Assembly: GCA_023423045.1 (NCBI GenBank)
Contig: JAFAGA010000065.1
Coordinates: forward strand, 1-64,000
From: Bacillota bacterium
GTDB lineage: Bacteria > Bacillota > Clostridia > Lachnospirales > Lachnospiraceae
Reading direction: 5' to 3'
Length of the DNA: 64,000 nucleotides
Numbering within the stretch: position 1 is the stretch's first letter; every line of letters starts with the position of its first letter. Below are positions 33,897 to 42,800 of the stretch, one piece after another. The notes beneath the pieces were generated by a model, which was not told the DNA's origin, did not search any database, and was given only the letters and a program-made list of their open reading frames with translations. A program made the position numbers and the translations under genes.

Positions 33897-35030
33897 ATGA
33901 ATAGAAAAAGGATACCGGCTATCATAGTTATACTGGCAATGGCTGCAATGGTCTTTTCCGGCTGCAGCAGGGATAAGGAGGAAGGGAAGCGTCCGGAGGA
34001 CATATCGCCGACACCCCAGCCCACGGTAACACTGCCGGCAGAGGTGACTCCCGAGGCTGACGATACGGAGGCGGAAGGGGAGGAAACTCTGATGCTGGAG
34101 GATTACTATCCGCTGGAGGCGGATACAGAGTATATCTATGAGGGGGAAGGTAACGAGTATGCAGGATATTACCGTTACGTCGATTACATCGATCCTGCAA
34201 AGAACAGAATACAGATCAGAATGAATAACGGAGGCAGCGAGACAGTACAAGTATTGGAGCTAAAGAACAAAAGCTTATCCGTCACCTATCAGAAGGCGGA
34301 ATGCTACTACAGGGAGAACTTTATGGAGAGGGCTGCATCTGAGGGGACAGAGGTACTGCTGCAGGAACCTTTGGTTCAAGGGACAAGCTGGACCCTAAGT
34401 GATGGCAGGACCCGCTATATCTCCGGTACGGAAGTACCTGTCAGCACTCCTCATGGCAGTTTTAAAGCCCTGGAGGTTACAACCAAAGGTGAGGACAGCA
34501 TGGCCAGAGATTATTACGCCGCAGGAATGGGATTGGTAAAATCCGAATATGAGTCAGAGGGGATACTTATATCCCGGAGTCTGAGTTCTGTGAAACGGGA
34601 TACGGCATATAAGCAGACGGTGGCAATCTATCATGCGGATGTGGATGAGAAGCTTTATATGGAGCAGACGGAGCTGATTTTGCCTACGAATACGGATTCT
34701 CTGACGGTGCTGGAAGAGGCGATGAAGAAAGAACCGTCAAAGCAGACCCGTCTCCCTTTAATCAGTAAGAATACAAAGATTAATCACATAGGCTTGAAGG
34801 ACGGCGGAATTCTGCAAGTGGATTTTTCCAGAGAATTTGTAGAGGAGATGAATGCGGGAGCCGGATATGAGCTGCTGATACTTCAGAGTATCACCAACAC
34901 CCTCGGAAGCTATTACGGTACTTCCCAAGTATGGATTACTCTGGAGGGTAAGCCCTATGAATCAGGGCATATGCTTCTGGAAGAGGGGGAGACCTTTGAA
35001 GTGGATTACAGTAATGTCACAGAGGAATAG
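33897..35030 (+). CDS. GerMN-domain lipoprotein
   Basis: This 377-residue lipoprotein has a signal peptide ending in the lipobox FSGC and an acidic, Pro/Thr-rich linker. An uncharacterised middle domain follows, then a C-terminal GerMN (sporulation/spore germination) domain of about 110 residues (QTELILPTNTDSLTVLEEAM; LQVDFSREFVEEM). GerM of Bacillus helps stabilise the SpoIIIA-SpoIIQ channel; similar lipoproteins also occur in vegetative cells. AAGGGTGAT precedes the ATG. It is followed by a strong terminator shared with the convergent ROK gene. Confidence 0.85.
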   Translation: MNRKRIPAIIVILAMAAMVFSGCSRDKEEGKRPEDISPTPQPTVTLPAEVTPEADDTEAEGEETLMLEDYYPLEADTEYIYEGEGNEYAGYYRYVDYIDPAKNRIQIRMNNGGSETVQVLELKNKSLSVTYQKAECYYRENFMERAASEGTEVLLQEPLVQGTSWTLSDGRTRYISGTEVPVSTPHGSFKALEVTTKGEDSMARDYYAAGMGLVKSEYESEGILISRSLSSVKRDTAYKQTVAIYHADVDEKLYMEQTELILPTNTDSLTVLEEAMKKEPSKQTRLPLISKNTKINHIGLKDGGILQVDFSREFVEEMNAGAGYELLILQSITNTLGSYYGTSQVWITLEGKPYESGHMLLEEGETFEVDYSNVTEE

Positions 35031-35041
35031 GAAATAATATA

Positions 35042-35092
35042 AGAATGCCCCTTGATGGTTTAGATCCAACAGACCCATCAAGGGGCATTCTG
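35042..35092. terminator. Strong hairpin between convergent genes
   Basis: AGAATGCCCCTTGATGG pairs with CCATCAAGGGGCATTCT. There is no long T-tract on either side, so it may act as a transcript-end stabiliser or a weak bidirectional terminator. Confidence 0.65.
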
Positions 35093-35107
35093 CTGCGAAG
35101 CAGCGTA

Positions 35108-36031
35108 TCATGTACGTTTACGGATATGATATAATGCCCCATATACATTGGCATCCAGCGTCAGGGAGCCCCGGGTTACCCGCAGAAAGAAGTCCGCAGG
35201 ATCTGCCGACACCATATCCATTAGTCCGGCGACCTGGCCTTGAAGGGCCTTCTGGGGAATTTCCTGAAGCTTACGATTGATGGTATCCGCAAGTATGCTC
35301 TGGCCGGTCAGCCCTCCGGTAATAACGATGCGGTCAGGGTCCAGCAGTAAGGCACTATTATATATAACGGACGCAATACTTTCGCAGTACCCGTCCAGCA
35401 TAGCCGCAGCGTCGGCGTCACCCTGGAGAACATAATCAAAGAACTTCTGCCCGGTCATTTCTTCCATTGGGATTTGCTTTCGTGCGGATAATTGGTAGAG
35501 GAGCAGGGTGAAGGAGGTGGTAAATCCGGCAAGATCCGCTTTGTCACCGCCATAAGCGCTCAGCATACCAAAAACCATGGCGGAATTCAGCCGGGAGCCC
35601 TGATAGAGCTTTCCGTCCAGGATAAGCCCCGCGCCCATACCGCTTCCCAGTACGATAACCAGCAGATTCTTGCAGCCCTGACCCGCACCCTTCCACCATT
35701 CACCCAGGGCAGCGCAAAATCCGTCGTTTAAAACAGTGACGGGAAGCCCTGTTCTAGCTTCCATCTCCTTCTTCAGATTCACGTCCTGGAGCAGCTTCAT
35801 GGTATAGGCCCGGTAAGTATTTCCGTCCGGGCACATGCGTCCGTTGGTGCTAATGGCAATTTCATCGGCCCTGTCACGGTATTTCGCAGTGACCTGCTCC
35901 ATGGCTCCAAAATAGGAATCCAGGGAGGCATAGCTGGTAGGGAACTTTTCCCTGGCCAGAATTTCCCCGTCCACGCTCATTAATGCAAATTTGGTATTGG
36001 TGGCTCCAATATCAAAGATTAATTTATTCAT
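35108..36031 (-). CDS. ROK-family sugar kinase lacking the zinc motif
   Basis: This 307-residue protein has the ASKHA fold: phosphate-1 loop DIGATNTKFAL near the start, VLNDGFCAALGEWW with a catalytic Asp, VLGSGMGAGLILDGKLYQG and ITGGLTGQS. The usual ROK zinc-binding CGxxGCxE motif and the GExGH segment are absent, marking a divergent ROK group. It lies 15 bp behind the GH1 6-phospho-beta-glucosidase gene. The pair suggests a beta-glucoside kinase that makes the phosphorylated substrate without a PTS, by inference. AAAGGAG precedes the ATG. Confidence 0.8.
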   Translation of the reverse strand: MNKLIFDIGATNTKFALMSVDGEILAREKFPTSYASLDSYFGAMEQVTAKYRDRADEIAISTNGRMCPDGNTYRAYTMKLLQDVNLKKEMEARTGLPVTVLNDGFCAALGEWWKGAGQGCKNLLVIVLGSGMGAGLILDGKLYQGSRLNSAMVFGMLSAYGGDKADLAGFTTSFTLLLYQLSARKQIPMEEMTGQKFFDYVLQGDADAAAMLDGYCESIASVIYNSALLLDPDRIVITGGLTGQSILADTINRKLQEIPQKALQGQVAGLMDMVSADPADFFLRVTRGSLTLDANVYGALYHIRKRT

Positions 36032-36046
36032 AGTGAACTCCTTTCC

Positions 36047-37423
36047 CTATGACAGTATCTCGCCATTGCTGGCAATCACTTGCTTAAACCAGTCGTAGCT
36101 CTTCTTCTTATATCTTGCCAGGTCCTTCAGGTCTGTATCGGTACGATCGACATAAATAAAGCCATAGCGTTTCTTCATCTCGCCCTGGGAGCTTAGGATA
36201 TCAATGGGACCCCAGGTAAGAAAGCCCATTAGATCCACTCCGTCCTGTGCCACGGCCAGCTTCAGCTGTTCCAGATGGCTGCGGAAATATTCGATACGGT
36301 AATCGTCTTCGACGGTTCCTGCTTCATTCAGGGATTCATCTGTTCCGATTCCGCATTCAATTGTAAAGATCGGAAGACGGTAACGGCTGTGTATTTCTTT
36401 TGCCGAAAGACGCAAGCCCACCGGATCAATGCTCCAGCCCCATTCAGTTTGGGTAAGGTATTCATTGGTACTGGGATTTTGCAGGGCTCTCATCAGAATT
36501 GCTTCTCCGTCCGCGTCCTCTCCGGTTCGCACGGTCAATGACTGGTAATAACTGTGAGCCAGGAAATCCATCTTTGCCTGCTTCAGATAATCCAGGTCTC
36601 CGGGAAGGATGGGAAGGGGGATTTCGGCAAGCGTCCATTCCTGCAGCAGGTCTGCGGGATATTCCCCGTAAGCCAGTACATCCAAGGTTTGATAGTTATA
36701 GCTTCGATCCGCCGTTTGTGCCGCAAGAACATCCTCGGGCCGGCAAGTGGCGGGATACATCGGCATAAAATTCACCATTCCCCCGACCTTCGCATGGGGA
36801 GCATACTGGCGAACCAGATGGAATACCTCTGCCGATGCCATAAACATGTGATGCATGGATGCGGCATAGAGAGTTTTTCTTTCCTTCTTTGAGACATCCA
36901 TCGGAAGCCGGAACACGGAGATCATGGCAGCAGCATTTTGTTCGTTAAAGGGAATATAGTATTTGACTCGGGAACCGAAGCGCCGGATTACAGCCTCGGA
37001 GTATTTGCCAAAAGCAGCGACGGTCTCCCGGCTCTTCCATCCCCCATACTTTTGCATTAACGCCAGGGGCATATCAAAATGGTACAGGCATACAACCGGT
37101 TCGATATGATGGCTTAAAAGCTCATCAATCACTCTCTCATAGAAGAGGAGGCCTTCCTCGTTGAGCTCTCCCTCTCCATCCGGCAGAATGCGCGCCCAGC
37201 TGATGGAAAAGCGGTAAGCCCCAAAGCCCATGCCGGCAAATAATGCGATATCCTCCTTATAGCGGTGATAGAAATCAATTGCTACCTTCCAATCCGAACC
37301 GGATTTGGTCCGTTCCTGTGTGTCATAGACCGTAAGGCCCTTACCGCCCTCGTTCCAGGCACCCTCCGTCTGCATGCTGGATACGGAGCCTCCCCATAAG
37401 AAATCCGTTGAAAAAACACCCAT
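36047..37423 (-). CDS. GH1 glycosidase, probable 6-phospho-beta-glucosidase
   Basis: This is a 458-residue GH1 (beta/alpha)8 enzyme. The acid/base is the Glu of PFNEQN and the nucleophile the Glu of FTIECGIG, a variant of the usual ITENG. The C-terminal KKRYGFIYVDR matches the phosphate-binding Lys-x-Tyr of 6-phospho-glycosidases, so phosphorylated beta-glucosides are the likely substrates. No PTS genes are near; the adjacent ROK kinase may supply the phosphate. The start is the ATG at 37423, nine bases after AAGGAG; the ATG at 37432 touches the ribosome site. Confidence 0.87.
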   Translation of the reverse strand: MGVFSTDFLWGGSVSSMQTEGAWNEGGKGLTVYDTQERTKSGSDWKVAIDFYHRYKEDIALFAGMGFGAYRFSISWARILPDGEGELNEEGLLFYERVIDELLSHHIEPVVCLYHFDMPLALMQKYGGWKSRETVAAFGKYSEAVIRRFGSRVKYYIPFNEQNAAAMISVFRLPMDVSKKERKTLYAASMHHMFMASAEVFHLVRQYAPHAKVGGMVNFMPMYPATCRPEDVLAAQTADRSYNYQTLDVLAYGEYPADLLQEWTLAEIPLPILPGDLDYLKQAKMDFLAHSYYQSLTVRTGEDADGEAILMRALQNPSTNEYLTQTEWGWSIDPVGLRLSAKEIHSRYRLPIFTIECGIGTDESLNEAGTVEDDYRIEYFRSHLEQLKLAVAQDGVDLMGFLTWGPIDILSSQGEMKKRYGFIYVDRTDTDLKDLARYKKKSYDWFKQVIASNGEILS

Positions 37424-37499
37424 TTGAATCATCTCCTTCTCTAAGTTATTACTGCTTGGCTGTTTGTTGAATCAGTTAAGAAGCTGCTGTGCAGCCCTA

Positions 37500-37528
37500 T
37501 TGTTATGATAACAGTACAGTGGTATAAT
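37500..37528 (+). promoter_or_regulatory. Promoter of the divergent AraC gene
   Basis: TTGTTA (37500-37505) and TATAAT (37523-37528) are 17 bp apart. The predicted 5' leader is about 200 bases long and contains the 18-bp minisatellite. Confidence 0.6.
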
Positions 37529-37619
37529 AGTTGTAATATTTTAAGATAATTAGAACTATAATAAGGGGATAAGCCAAGGAATTTGGAAATAAACAGGAAA
37601 GATGGGAAGTAGACAGGAA

Positions 37620-37673
37620 GTAATTTAGGTAGTTGAAGTAATTTAGGTAGTTGAAGTATTTGAGGTAGTTGGG
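37620..37673. repeat. Three-copy 18-bp minisatellite upstream of an AraC gene
   Basis: GTAATTTAGGTAGTTGAA occurs twice without change (37620, 37638) and once as GTATTTGAGGTAGTTGGG (37656). Degenerate GTAGGTTGAG-like sequence continues to about 37715. Confidence 0.85.
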
Positions 37674-37736
37674 GTAGGTTGAGAGTAGATTTAGGGCAGA
37701 CTGAGAATAGGTTGAGTCGAAGTGACGGAGGAAAAG

Positions 37737-38501
37737 ATGGAGAGAAAACAGGCGGAACTTGCAATAAAACAAATGCTGAGGGCAGACTACGGACATTATT
37801 CCAGGGCTGAGGAGCATAAGTTGATCCTGGACTTCTTGAAGGGAGTTGTGCCGGATGAGATGGGGTTACCTGCCGGCACAAAACCGTATGCCATAGAGGC
37901 CTTGGGACAGGCCCTGAGATATTCCGGCCCCACCATGAATGATTTTCCGCTGGCTGTACAGCCCCTGCGGTCGATCAAGAATAATCTGATCTGTGGGGTG
38001 GCGGTTATGTGCCGCTATGCCGCTGACCTTGGTGCAGATGATGAACGCTGCTATGCTCTCAGTGACTATTATATCAATGAAATCGAAAAACAGGCAAATA
38101 TCCATAATTGGCAGCAAATCATGCTTGAGATAGCAAGGCATTATTCCGAGCTGGTGAGGAGCGGAAAACAGGACCGGTATACGCTGCCGGTCCGAAGGGC
38201 AATCCGGTATATCGACCAGCATCTTTATGAAGCCTGCAGCCTCCAATGGATTGCGGCTGCCGTTAAGCTGCATCCTGCCTATCTATCGAGTCTGTTCAAG
38301 GCGGAAACCGGTGTGCCGGTATCCGATTATATCCGGGAGATAAAAATTCGCGAAGCCGTAAATCTGCTTCGCGAAGGAAATTATTCTGTGTCCGAGGTGG
38401 CGGAAATGCTGGGATATCATAGCCTTTCCTATTTTTCTAAGGTATTTCGCCGGGTTTGTGGCTGCGGTCCCCGGGAATTCAGGAACCGGACCGGGTTATG
38501 A
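37737..38501 (+). CDS. AraC-family transcriptional regulator
   Basis: This 254-residue protein has a C-terminal AraC double helix-turn-helix (about residues 150-250; CSLQWIAAAVKLHPAYLSSLFK and SVSEVAEMLGYHSLSYFSKVF). The N-terminal half is not a cupin and resembles that of the AraC protein at 3798. GGAGG lies five bases before the ATG at 37737; a GTG at 37722 is also in frame. It is divergent from the GH1/ROK operon and probably controls it. Confidence 0.87.
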   Translation: MERKQAELAIKQMLRADYGHYSRAEEHKLILDFLKGVVPDEMGLPAGTKPYAIEALGQALRYSGPTMNDFPLAVQPLRSIKNNLICGVAVMCRYAADLGADDERCYALSDYYINEIEKQANIHNWQQIMLEIARHYSELVRSGKQDRYTLPVRRAIRYIDQHLYEACSLQWIAAAVKLHPAYLSSLFKAETGVPVSDYIREIKIREAVNLLREGNYSVSEVAEMLGYHSLSYFSKVFRRVCGCGPREFRNRTGL

Positions 38502-38537
38502 TCCGGCAGTGAAGCGAGTGGGGAATCTCCTCTTTGA

Positions 38538-38852
38538 TTAAGACAGCAGATCCTCCAGCTGAGGCGGTTCCTTGGAAAGCCAGTACCGGGAACCATCGGT
38601 CAGTCTGCAAAGCAGGCCAAGATTGACCAGTTCTCTGCGAAGCAGCCATTTATCCTGAAAGGTATGGCAGGCATCGATAATTTCATTCACCTGCTTCTCG
38701 GTATAGGAGGCGTCGGCATCAAACTTTGCCGCCAGATAGAATAGGGCTATTACCTTATTCCTCCTCTTGGCGGGAAAGAGAGTCAAGCGGCCCTCCTCAT
38801 CAAGAAATTTATTGATTTCATTAAAGATGGGATTATCTTTGATCTGTTCCAT
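38538..38852 (-). CDS. Stand-alone DUF2087 protein
   Basis: This 104-residue protein consists of one DUF2087 domain (LTLFPAKRRNKVIALFYLAAKF...RRELVNLGLLCRLTDGSRYWL). The domain looks like a small winged helix. The start at 38852 (MEQIKDNP) has GGAG six bases upstream; the ATG at 38885 does not. It follows a DUF2087-containing regulator on the same strand, and the two domains look like a duplication, with this copy having lost the DNA-binding part. Confidence 0.82.
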   Translation of the reverse strand: MEQIKDNPIFNEINKFLDEEGRLTLFPAKRRNKVIALFYLAAKFDADASYTEKQVNEIIDACHTFQDKWLLRRELVNLGLLCRLTDGSRYWLSKEPPQLEDLLS

Positions 38853-38934
38853 TCTTATCTCCATTTCTATGCAAATATTTTGCATGTGTTCTTACAGGAT
38901 GCTCTTTGCGGCTTCCGCTGCATCAATCTTCCGG

Positions 38935-39687
38935 CTATTTGACCCAGTAATCATGGCAATCCCGGGAACGCTCCATGAAGCCATATTCAATCAGATATCT
39001 GCGAAGTGTGGGATAATCCTCATAGATATCCTTAAGAATTCCATTTACCTCTTTCTCGGGGTAAATTCGTCCCTTTTGGAATTGCTCCATAATTTTCTGG
39101 AGAGTGACAATCTTTTTCTTCTCTCTGGCAGGGAAGAGCTTCAGCTTCAGAGGAATCAGGCTGGAGAATGCTGTCTCAAGAACCTTTTCCCGTTCCTCCA
39201 CGGTTATAATATAGCGGTCATCAACCATTTTGGCACCGTCATGGATCGGAATCAGACTGTCTTTATTAACAGGGGGAGCTTCCATTGCCAGGCCGTAGAG
39301 GGAGAGGTACAGCTTTGCCTGCTTTGCCTTCTCCCGAAAGCTGAACTTCTGATGCCGGACCGTTGAGGCGGAGATGCCTAAAGCGGATGCGATCTGCTGA
39401 TCGGAGAGACCGCGCCTGAGTAAGTCGAGAAGTTCCTTCTGCTTCTCGGTGACCGTATTATATTTGCTGTCAGAATCCAGTAAATGACGGAACATGCCTC
39501 CATGCTCCTGCTCCACATGCAGGCGAACGGCCCGGGAGGCTTCATAGTACCGGTCCCCGAACCGGAAGACCTCACCGGTTTCATATACGGCATTGCACAG
39601 AAGGCAATGATAGGTTCCGGTATCCGGATGGTGACAGAAGCCGTTCTTGATATCATCAATAGAATTATCATCAAAATCAATGTTCAT
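38935..39687 (-). CDS. LuxR-type regulator with zinc-finger-like N-terminus and DUF2087
   Basis: This 250-residue protein has three parts. An N-terminal Cys/His cluster (C-H-H...H-C-x-x-C...H-x-x-x-x-H, residues about 17-62) probably binds zinc. A central LuxR helix-turn-helix (VTEKQKELLDLLRRGLSDQQIASALGISAST) follows. A C-terminal DUF2087 (LKLFPAREKKKIVTLQKIM) completes it. The signal it responds to is unknown. It is transcribed from a consensus promoter upstream of 39688. Confidence 0.82.
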   Translation of the reverse strand: MNIDFDDNSIDDIKNGFCHHPDTGTYHCLLCNAVYETGEVFRFGDRYYEASRAVRLHVEQEHGGMFRHLLDSDSKYNTVTEKQKELLDLLRRGLSDQQIASALGISASTVRHQKFSFREKAKQAKLYLSLYGLAMEAPPVNKDSLIPIHDGAKMVDDRYIITVEEREKVLETAFSSLIPLKLKLFPAREKKKIVTLQKIMEQFQKGRIYPEKEVNGILKDIYEDYPTLRRYLIEYGFMERSRDCHDYWVK

Positions 39688-39722
39688 AGTTTTCTCCGTA
39701 TGTTTATGTTATCAATAAATAA

Positions 39723-39751
39723 ATTATATAATTGATTATTAATAATGTCAA
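39723..39751 (-). promoter_or_regulatory. Consensus sigma-A promoter of the LuxR-DUF2087 gene
   Basis: On the minus strand TTGACA (complement of 39746-39751) and TATAAT (complement of 39723-39728) are both perfect hexamers at 17 bp, so strong constitutive expression is expected unless repressed. Confidence 0.8.
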
Positions 39752-39915
39752 CATTATAATACAAACCTCTTGAGGAATAATATAAATCTATTGCAAAATA
39801 ATATGATTTCCATGCATAAGCAATAATTGACTCTTACAAACCGGATTTGCTTTTGAACAGGGAATGAAAAGTATCCTGGAAAGCATAATTTAATATTAAG
39901 GTTTTCTTAAGATGC

Positions 39916-39945
39916 TTGCATAACCGGTTTGGGAAATGCTAGAAT
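39916..39945 (+). promoter_or_regulatory. Probable promoter of the three-gene membrane operon
   Basis: TTGCAT (39916-39921) and TAGAAT (39940-39945) are 18 bp apart. A TTAAGGTTTTCTTAAG inverted element just upstream (39895-39910) resembles a response-regulator box. The rest of the 39752-40025 spacer is A+T-rich with no gene seen. Confidence 0.5.
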
Positions 39946-40025
39946 ATAACAAAGCGATCCGCTTGAAGCGGGGAGCGAAAAACAGAGAGAAAGAATTGAC
40001 GGTTGGAATACAAGGAGAAGAGGGA

Positions 40026-40928
40026 ATGAAGAAACAGGAAAAGCTGTTGAGAGGATGCATACTTGTAATTGCCGTGACCTTAGCAGTCTGTATCGGCTTT
40101 GTCTATGTCACCAGGCTGAGGGAACCGGTGTTTCTGACCTATTGCATAGCAGTCAGCGCAGTGCCGGAACCGGAAAGCGGCTATCATCAGCCGGTATTGG
40201 AGCTTCAGTACCTGACCAATAAGGAGGACCGGAGAACAGTAACGGGCATTTCCTTTTTGGAAGCCCCGGAGTTTTTCTTCAGCGCTACAGAAAATGATCA
40301 GAGCTATAGTTGGACAGGAGGGTTCAGCACCTTTGAACAAAATACCAGCCCGAAGCTGGGAGAAACCATAGGCCGCTACAGCCTTCGCAAGATATATGTA
40401 TATATGAATAATTACTTCCAGAAGGATTGGAAGGGAGAGGTAGAACTTAATCAGGCGATAGTTCAGTTCAATGATGGAAGTGCGATTCAGACCGATCTGG
40501 GCAGGATTATTCTGTATAGCGAAGACATAGAAGGCTGGGGATTTGCGACAGAGGTTTCAAGCTCCTCCAATCAGGGAGAAGCGAGCACCCGCTACCGTGT
40601 GATACGGGATATTACAGAGGTTAGACTGGAATCCCCTCTTCTGGACGATATGTTCCGAAGGTTTGAATTAAAAGTCAATGGCTGGAGCTATGAGAGGGCT
40701 TCCGAGATAGAATGCAATAAAGGAGATGATCTGCTCATTAGCAGCAGTTACCGGGAGGCAGGGAAGGAGGGCGCTGAATATGATATCTATGATGTGCGCC
40801 CGGCTCTAAGCTACACCGGAGAGGATGGAAACCGGAGGATCTCGCGTGTCTATAATATAGCATATAGGAAGTATTTTTATAGTTATTACGATGTCTTAAA
40901 ATATTTGGGAAGCAGGAGGAAGATTTAA
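40026..40928 (+). CDS. Hypothetical membrane-anchored protein
   Basis: This 300-residue protein has one N-terminal transmembrane segment (about residues 10-30) and a beta-rich extracellular part. No family was recognised. The ATG at 40026 follows AGGAGAAGAGGG; the frame is open to 39936 but lacks a ribosome site there. The stop overlaps the next start (TAATG), so the three genes from here are translationally coupled. Confidence 0.7.
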   Translation: MKKQEKLLRGCILVIAVTLAVCIGFVYVTRLREPVFLTYCIAVSAVPEPESGYHQPVLELQYLTNKEDRRTVTGISFLEAPEFFFSATENDQSYSWTGGFSTFEQNTSPKLGETIGRYSLRKIYVYMNNYFQKDWKGEVELNQAIVQFNDGSAIQTDLGRIILYSEDIEGWGFATEVSSSSNQGEASTRYRVIRDITEVRLESPLLDDMFRRFELKVNGWSYERASEIECNKGDDLLISSSYREAGKEGAEYDIYDVRPALSYTGEDGNRRISRVYNIAYRKYFYSYYDVLKYLGSRRKI

Positions 40929-41488
40929 TGTTTGACGGGTACCGGATTATCTTCTGGGGAATATTCTTCGTCACCTTTCATATCAATCTGGGATGGGTAC
41001 CGATTCTTCCGGCTTTTGTCGGTTATATGATGGTATCCCGGGGATTAAACCATCTGATTGAGGAAAAGGCTTCAAGCCATTTTGAGCAGGCACGAAAAAT
41101 ATCATATTGGCTGACCCTCCTGGGGGTAGTCAGCTTTCTTCTGCCCCTGGTCCAATATGAATCCATCCTGCTAAGCTATTTTCCAATTGCATTTTCCGTA
41201 CTGGAGCTTCTCCTGGTCAGCTGCATTCTGGAGGGAAGCATCGAATGCTTTCAAGAAGAGGGAAGCAGCAGTCTGGCAGATGATTACCGGGCTGAGCAGA
41301 AGGGCTATACCATTCTCCAGACAATATTCATCCTGGGCTCCGCTGCGGCAATTACCCTGGCAAGCACAGGTATTTCATTTGTTGTAATATTATTTGGGAT
41401 ATTCCTAAGGATTTGGTTTATGGCAATATTGGGAAGATTAAAGCGGACTTGGGAGAATCAGGCCCAAGAGCATGGAGGGTCTTTATGA
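40928..41488 (+). CDS. Hypothetical polytopic membrane protein
   Basis: This 186-residue protein has five to six predicted transmembrane helices (including about residues 10-35, 57-75, 80-98, 130-150 and 150-170). No family was recognised. It overlaps the preceding gene by one base and the following gene by four (ATGA). It probably forms one membrane complex with its neighbours. Confidence 0.7.
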   Translation: MFDGYRIIFWGIFFVTFHINLGWVPILPAFVGYMMVSRGLNHLIEEKASSHFEQARKISYWLTLLGVVSFLLPLVQYESILLSYFPIAFSVLELLLVSCILEGSIECFQEEGSSSLADDYRAEQKGYTILQTIFILGSAAAITLASTGISFVVILFGIFLRIWFMAILGRLKRTWENQAQEHGGSL

Positions 41489-42339
41489 GAAAGGATAACT
41501 GGAGAACAAGATTAGTCGTAATTCTTATACTGCTCTTATCTGCTCTGCTGCTGATTCCGGCAGCGACTGCCAATGCGGATATGGGACCCAAGCCTGAGAT
41601 TGAGGTCAGGGTGGTCAACCCGCCGGAGGAAGAGTATTATCTTGACTTATTGTCGACGGAGGAAAACGAATATCAGAATCTGGACCTTCAGGAATATGAC
41701 CCGGTCAAGCTGGCGCTGTTGGAGGGGTATGAGGAAGATGGCTGGAAACCGGCCCTGGTTCACGGAACCCGTGTTCCCATGTGGGGAAAGCTGACCGGTG
41801 TGAAGGCGGATTACGGGATGGAGCACCGCTTCGGCTATTTGGGTGTACCGGATGATTTTAAACTCATCATAATAACACCGGATAATCAGATTATTGTGTC
41901 GGAGGAGATTCATCGGGAAGCCTTGAAGACGGTGATAACCTATGATTACCTCACGAATTCCGTACATATGGAAAACGTCTTTGTGGCGTATCTTAAGCAG
42001 TTTTTGGCGACCTGTACTTTAACATTGCTGATCGAGGGGGCATTGCTGCTTCTGTTTGGTTTTTCAATTAAGGCGAACACGAAGGTGCTTCTTGCGGTCA
42101 ATCTATTCACCCAGCTTGCCCTGACCGCTACGGTTGGAGTGATTTTTGTGGAGGAAGGTATTCTCGTTGCAACTGCTTTGTTTATTCTGGCTGAGTTGGC
42201 GATTATTGTCGTAGAAGGTATATTCTTCACATTATTGTTGAAGGAACACACAAAACCGAGAAGACTGCTGTATGCGATTACGGCAAATGTGGTCAGTGCG
42301 GCTGTGGGATTTGTAATTATGACGCTGGCTTATGCCTGA
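41485..42339 (+). CDS. Secreted/membrane protein of the MGPKP type
   Basis: This 285-residue protein has a signal peptide ending ATANA, after which the mature chain would begin DMGPKPEIEV. An extracellular domain of about 150 residues follows, then four transmembrane helices near the C-terminus. I recall uncharacterised Firmicutes membrane proteins with the same ADMGPKP junction; no function is known to me. GGAGGG precedes the ATG at 41485. Confidence 0.7.
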   Translation: MRKDNWRTRLVVILILLLSALLLIPAATANADMGPKPEIEVRVVNPPEEEYYLDLLSTEENEYQNLDLQEYDPVKLALLEGYEEDGWKPALVHGTRVPMWGKLTGVKADYGMEHRFGYLGVPDDFKLIIITPDNQIIVSEEIHREALKTVITYDYLTNSVHMENVFVAYLKQFLATCTLTLLIEGALLLLFGFSIKANTKVLLAVNLFTQLALTATVGVIFVEEGILVATALFILAELAIIVVEGIFFTLLLKEHTKPRRLLYAITANVVSAAVGFVIMTLAYA

Positions 42340-42463
42340 TCGGAGGCCGCATTTGAAGAAGATTCTCCACCTTTAGAAACAGGCTGTGTCTTGAGTTGGA
42401 AGAAGAAAGAAACAAAGATTCTCTTCCGCTGTAATAGGAAAGCAAATTTACGTTTTACGATAA

Positions 42464-42646
42464 TCTTTGGGGGAGTATCCTGTTTTTTGTGTTCACAATT
42501 TGAGTAAAGCGGAAATGCTGAGACTCTTTTTAGATAACTCTCTTACAAATCGTTTTATGGCTGACCTAAAAGGGAAAGAAAAGACGGGCTTTTATCCTTA
42601 TCAGACAGAGAATGGTATTTTCTTTGCCCATAGATGGATTTTGTAA
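42464..42646 (+). pseudogene. Unidentified reading-frame remnant
   Basis: A 60-codon open stretch follows a stop at 42461-42463. Its protein-like C-terminal part runs LRLFLDNSLTNRFM and then TGFYPYQTENGIFFAHRW. An ATG at 42515 would give 43 residues without a ribosome site. I do not recognise it. It lies in a 614-bp zone (42340-42953) with no intact gene. Confidence 0.3.
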
Positions 42647-42800
42647 TCGGCAGGAAATCGTCTATTTATTAGATCATTGAAAAATCCTATTTACAAAGGG
42701 CACAAAACAAGATATAATTGTTAAATAAATAACGAAAAAATCGTTCTAACCACTAGGGTACGCCCGCGTGAAAGGCGAGGAATAGAAAATAGCTGATTGA

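Noticed and set aside
42743..42775. tRNA-like sequence (CTAACCACTAGGGTACGCC)
   Set aside because: It resembles the complement of a tRNA D-arm, but no acceptor stem, T-arm or CCA-adjacent structure can be folded on either strand.
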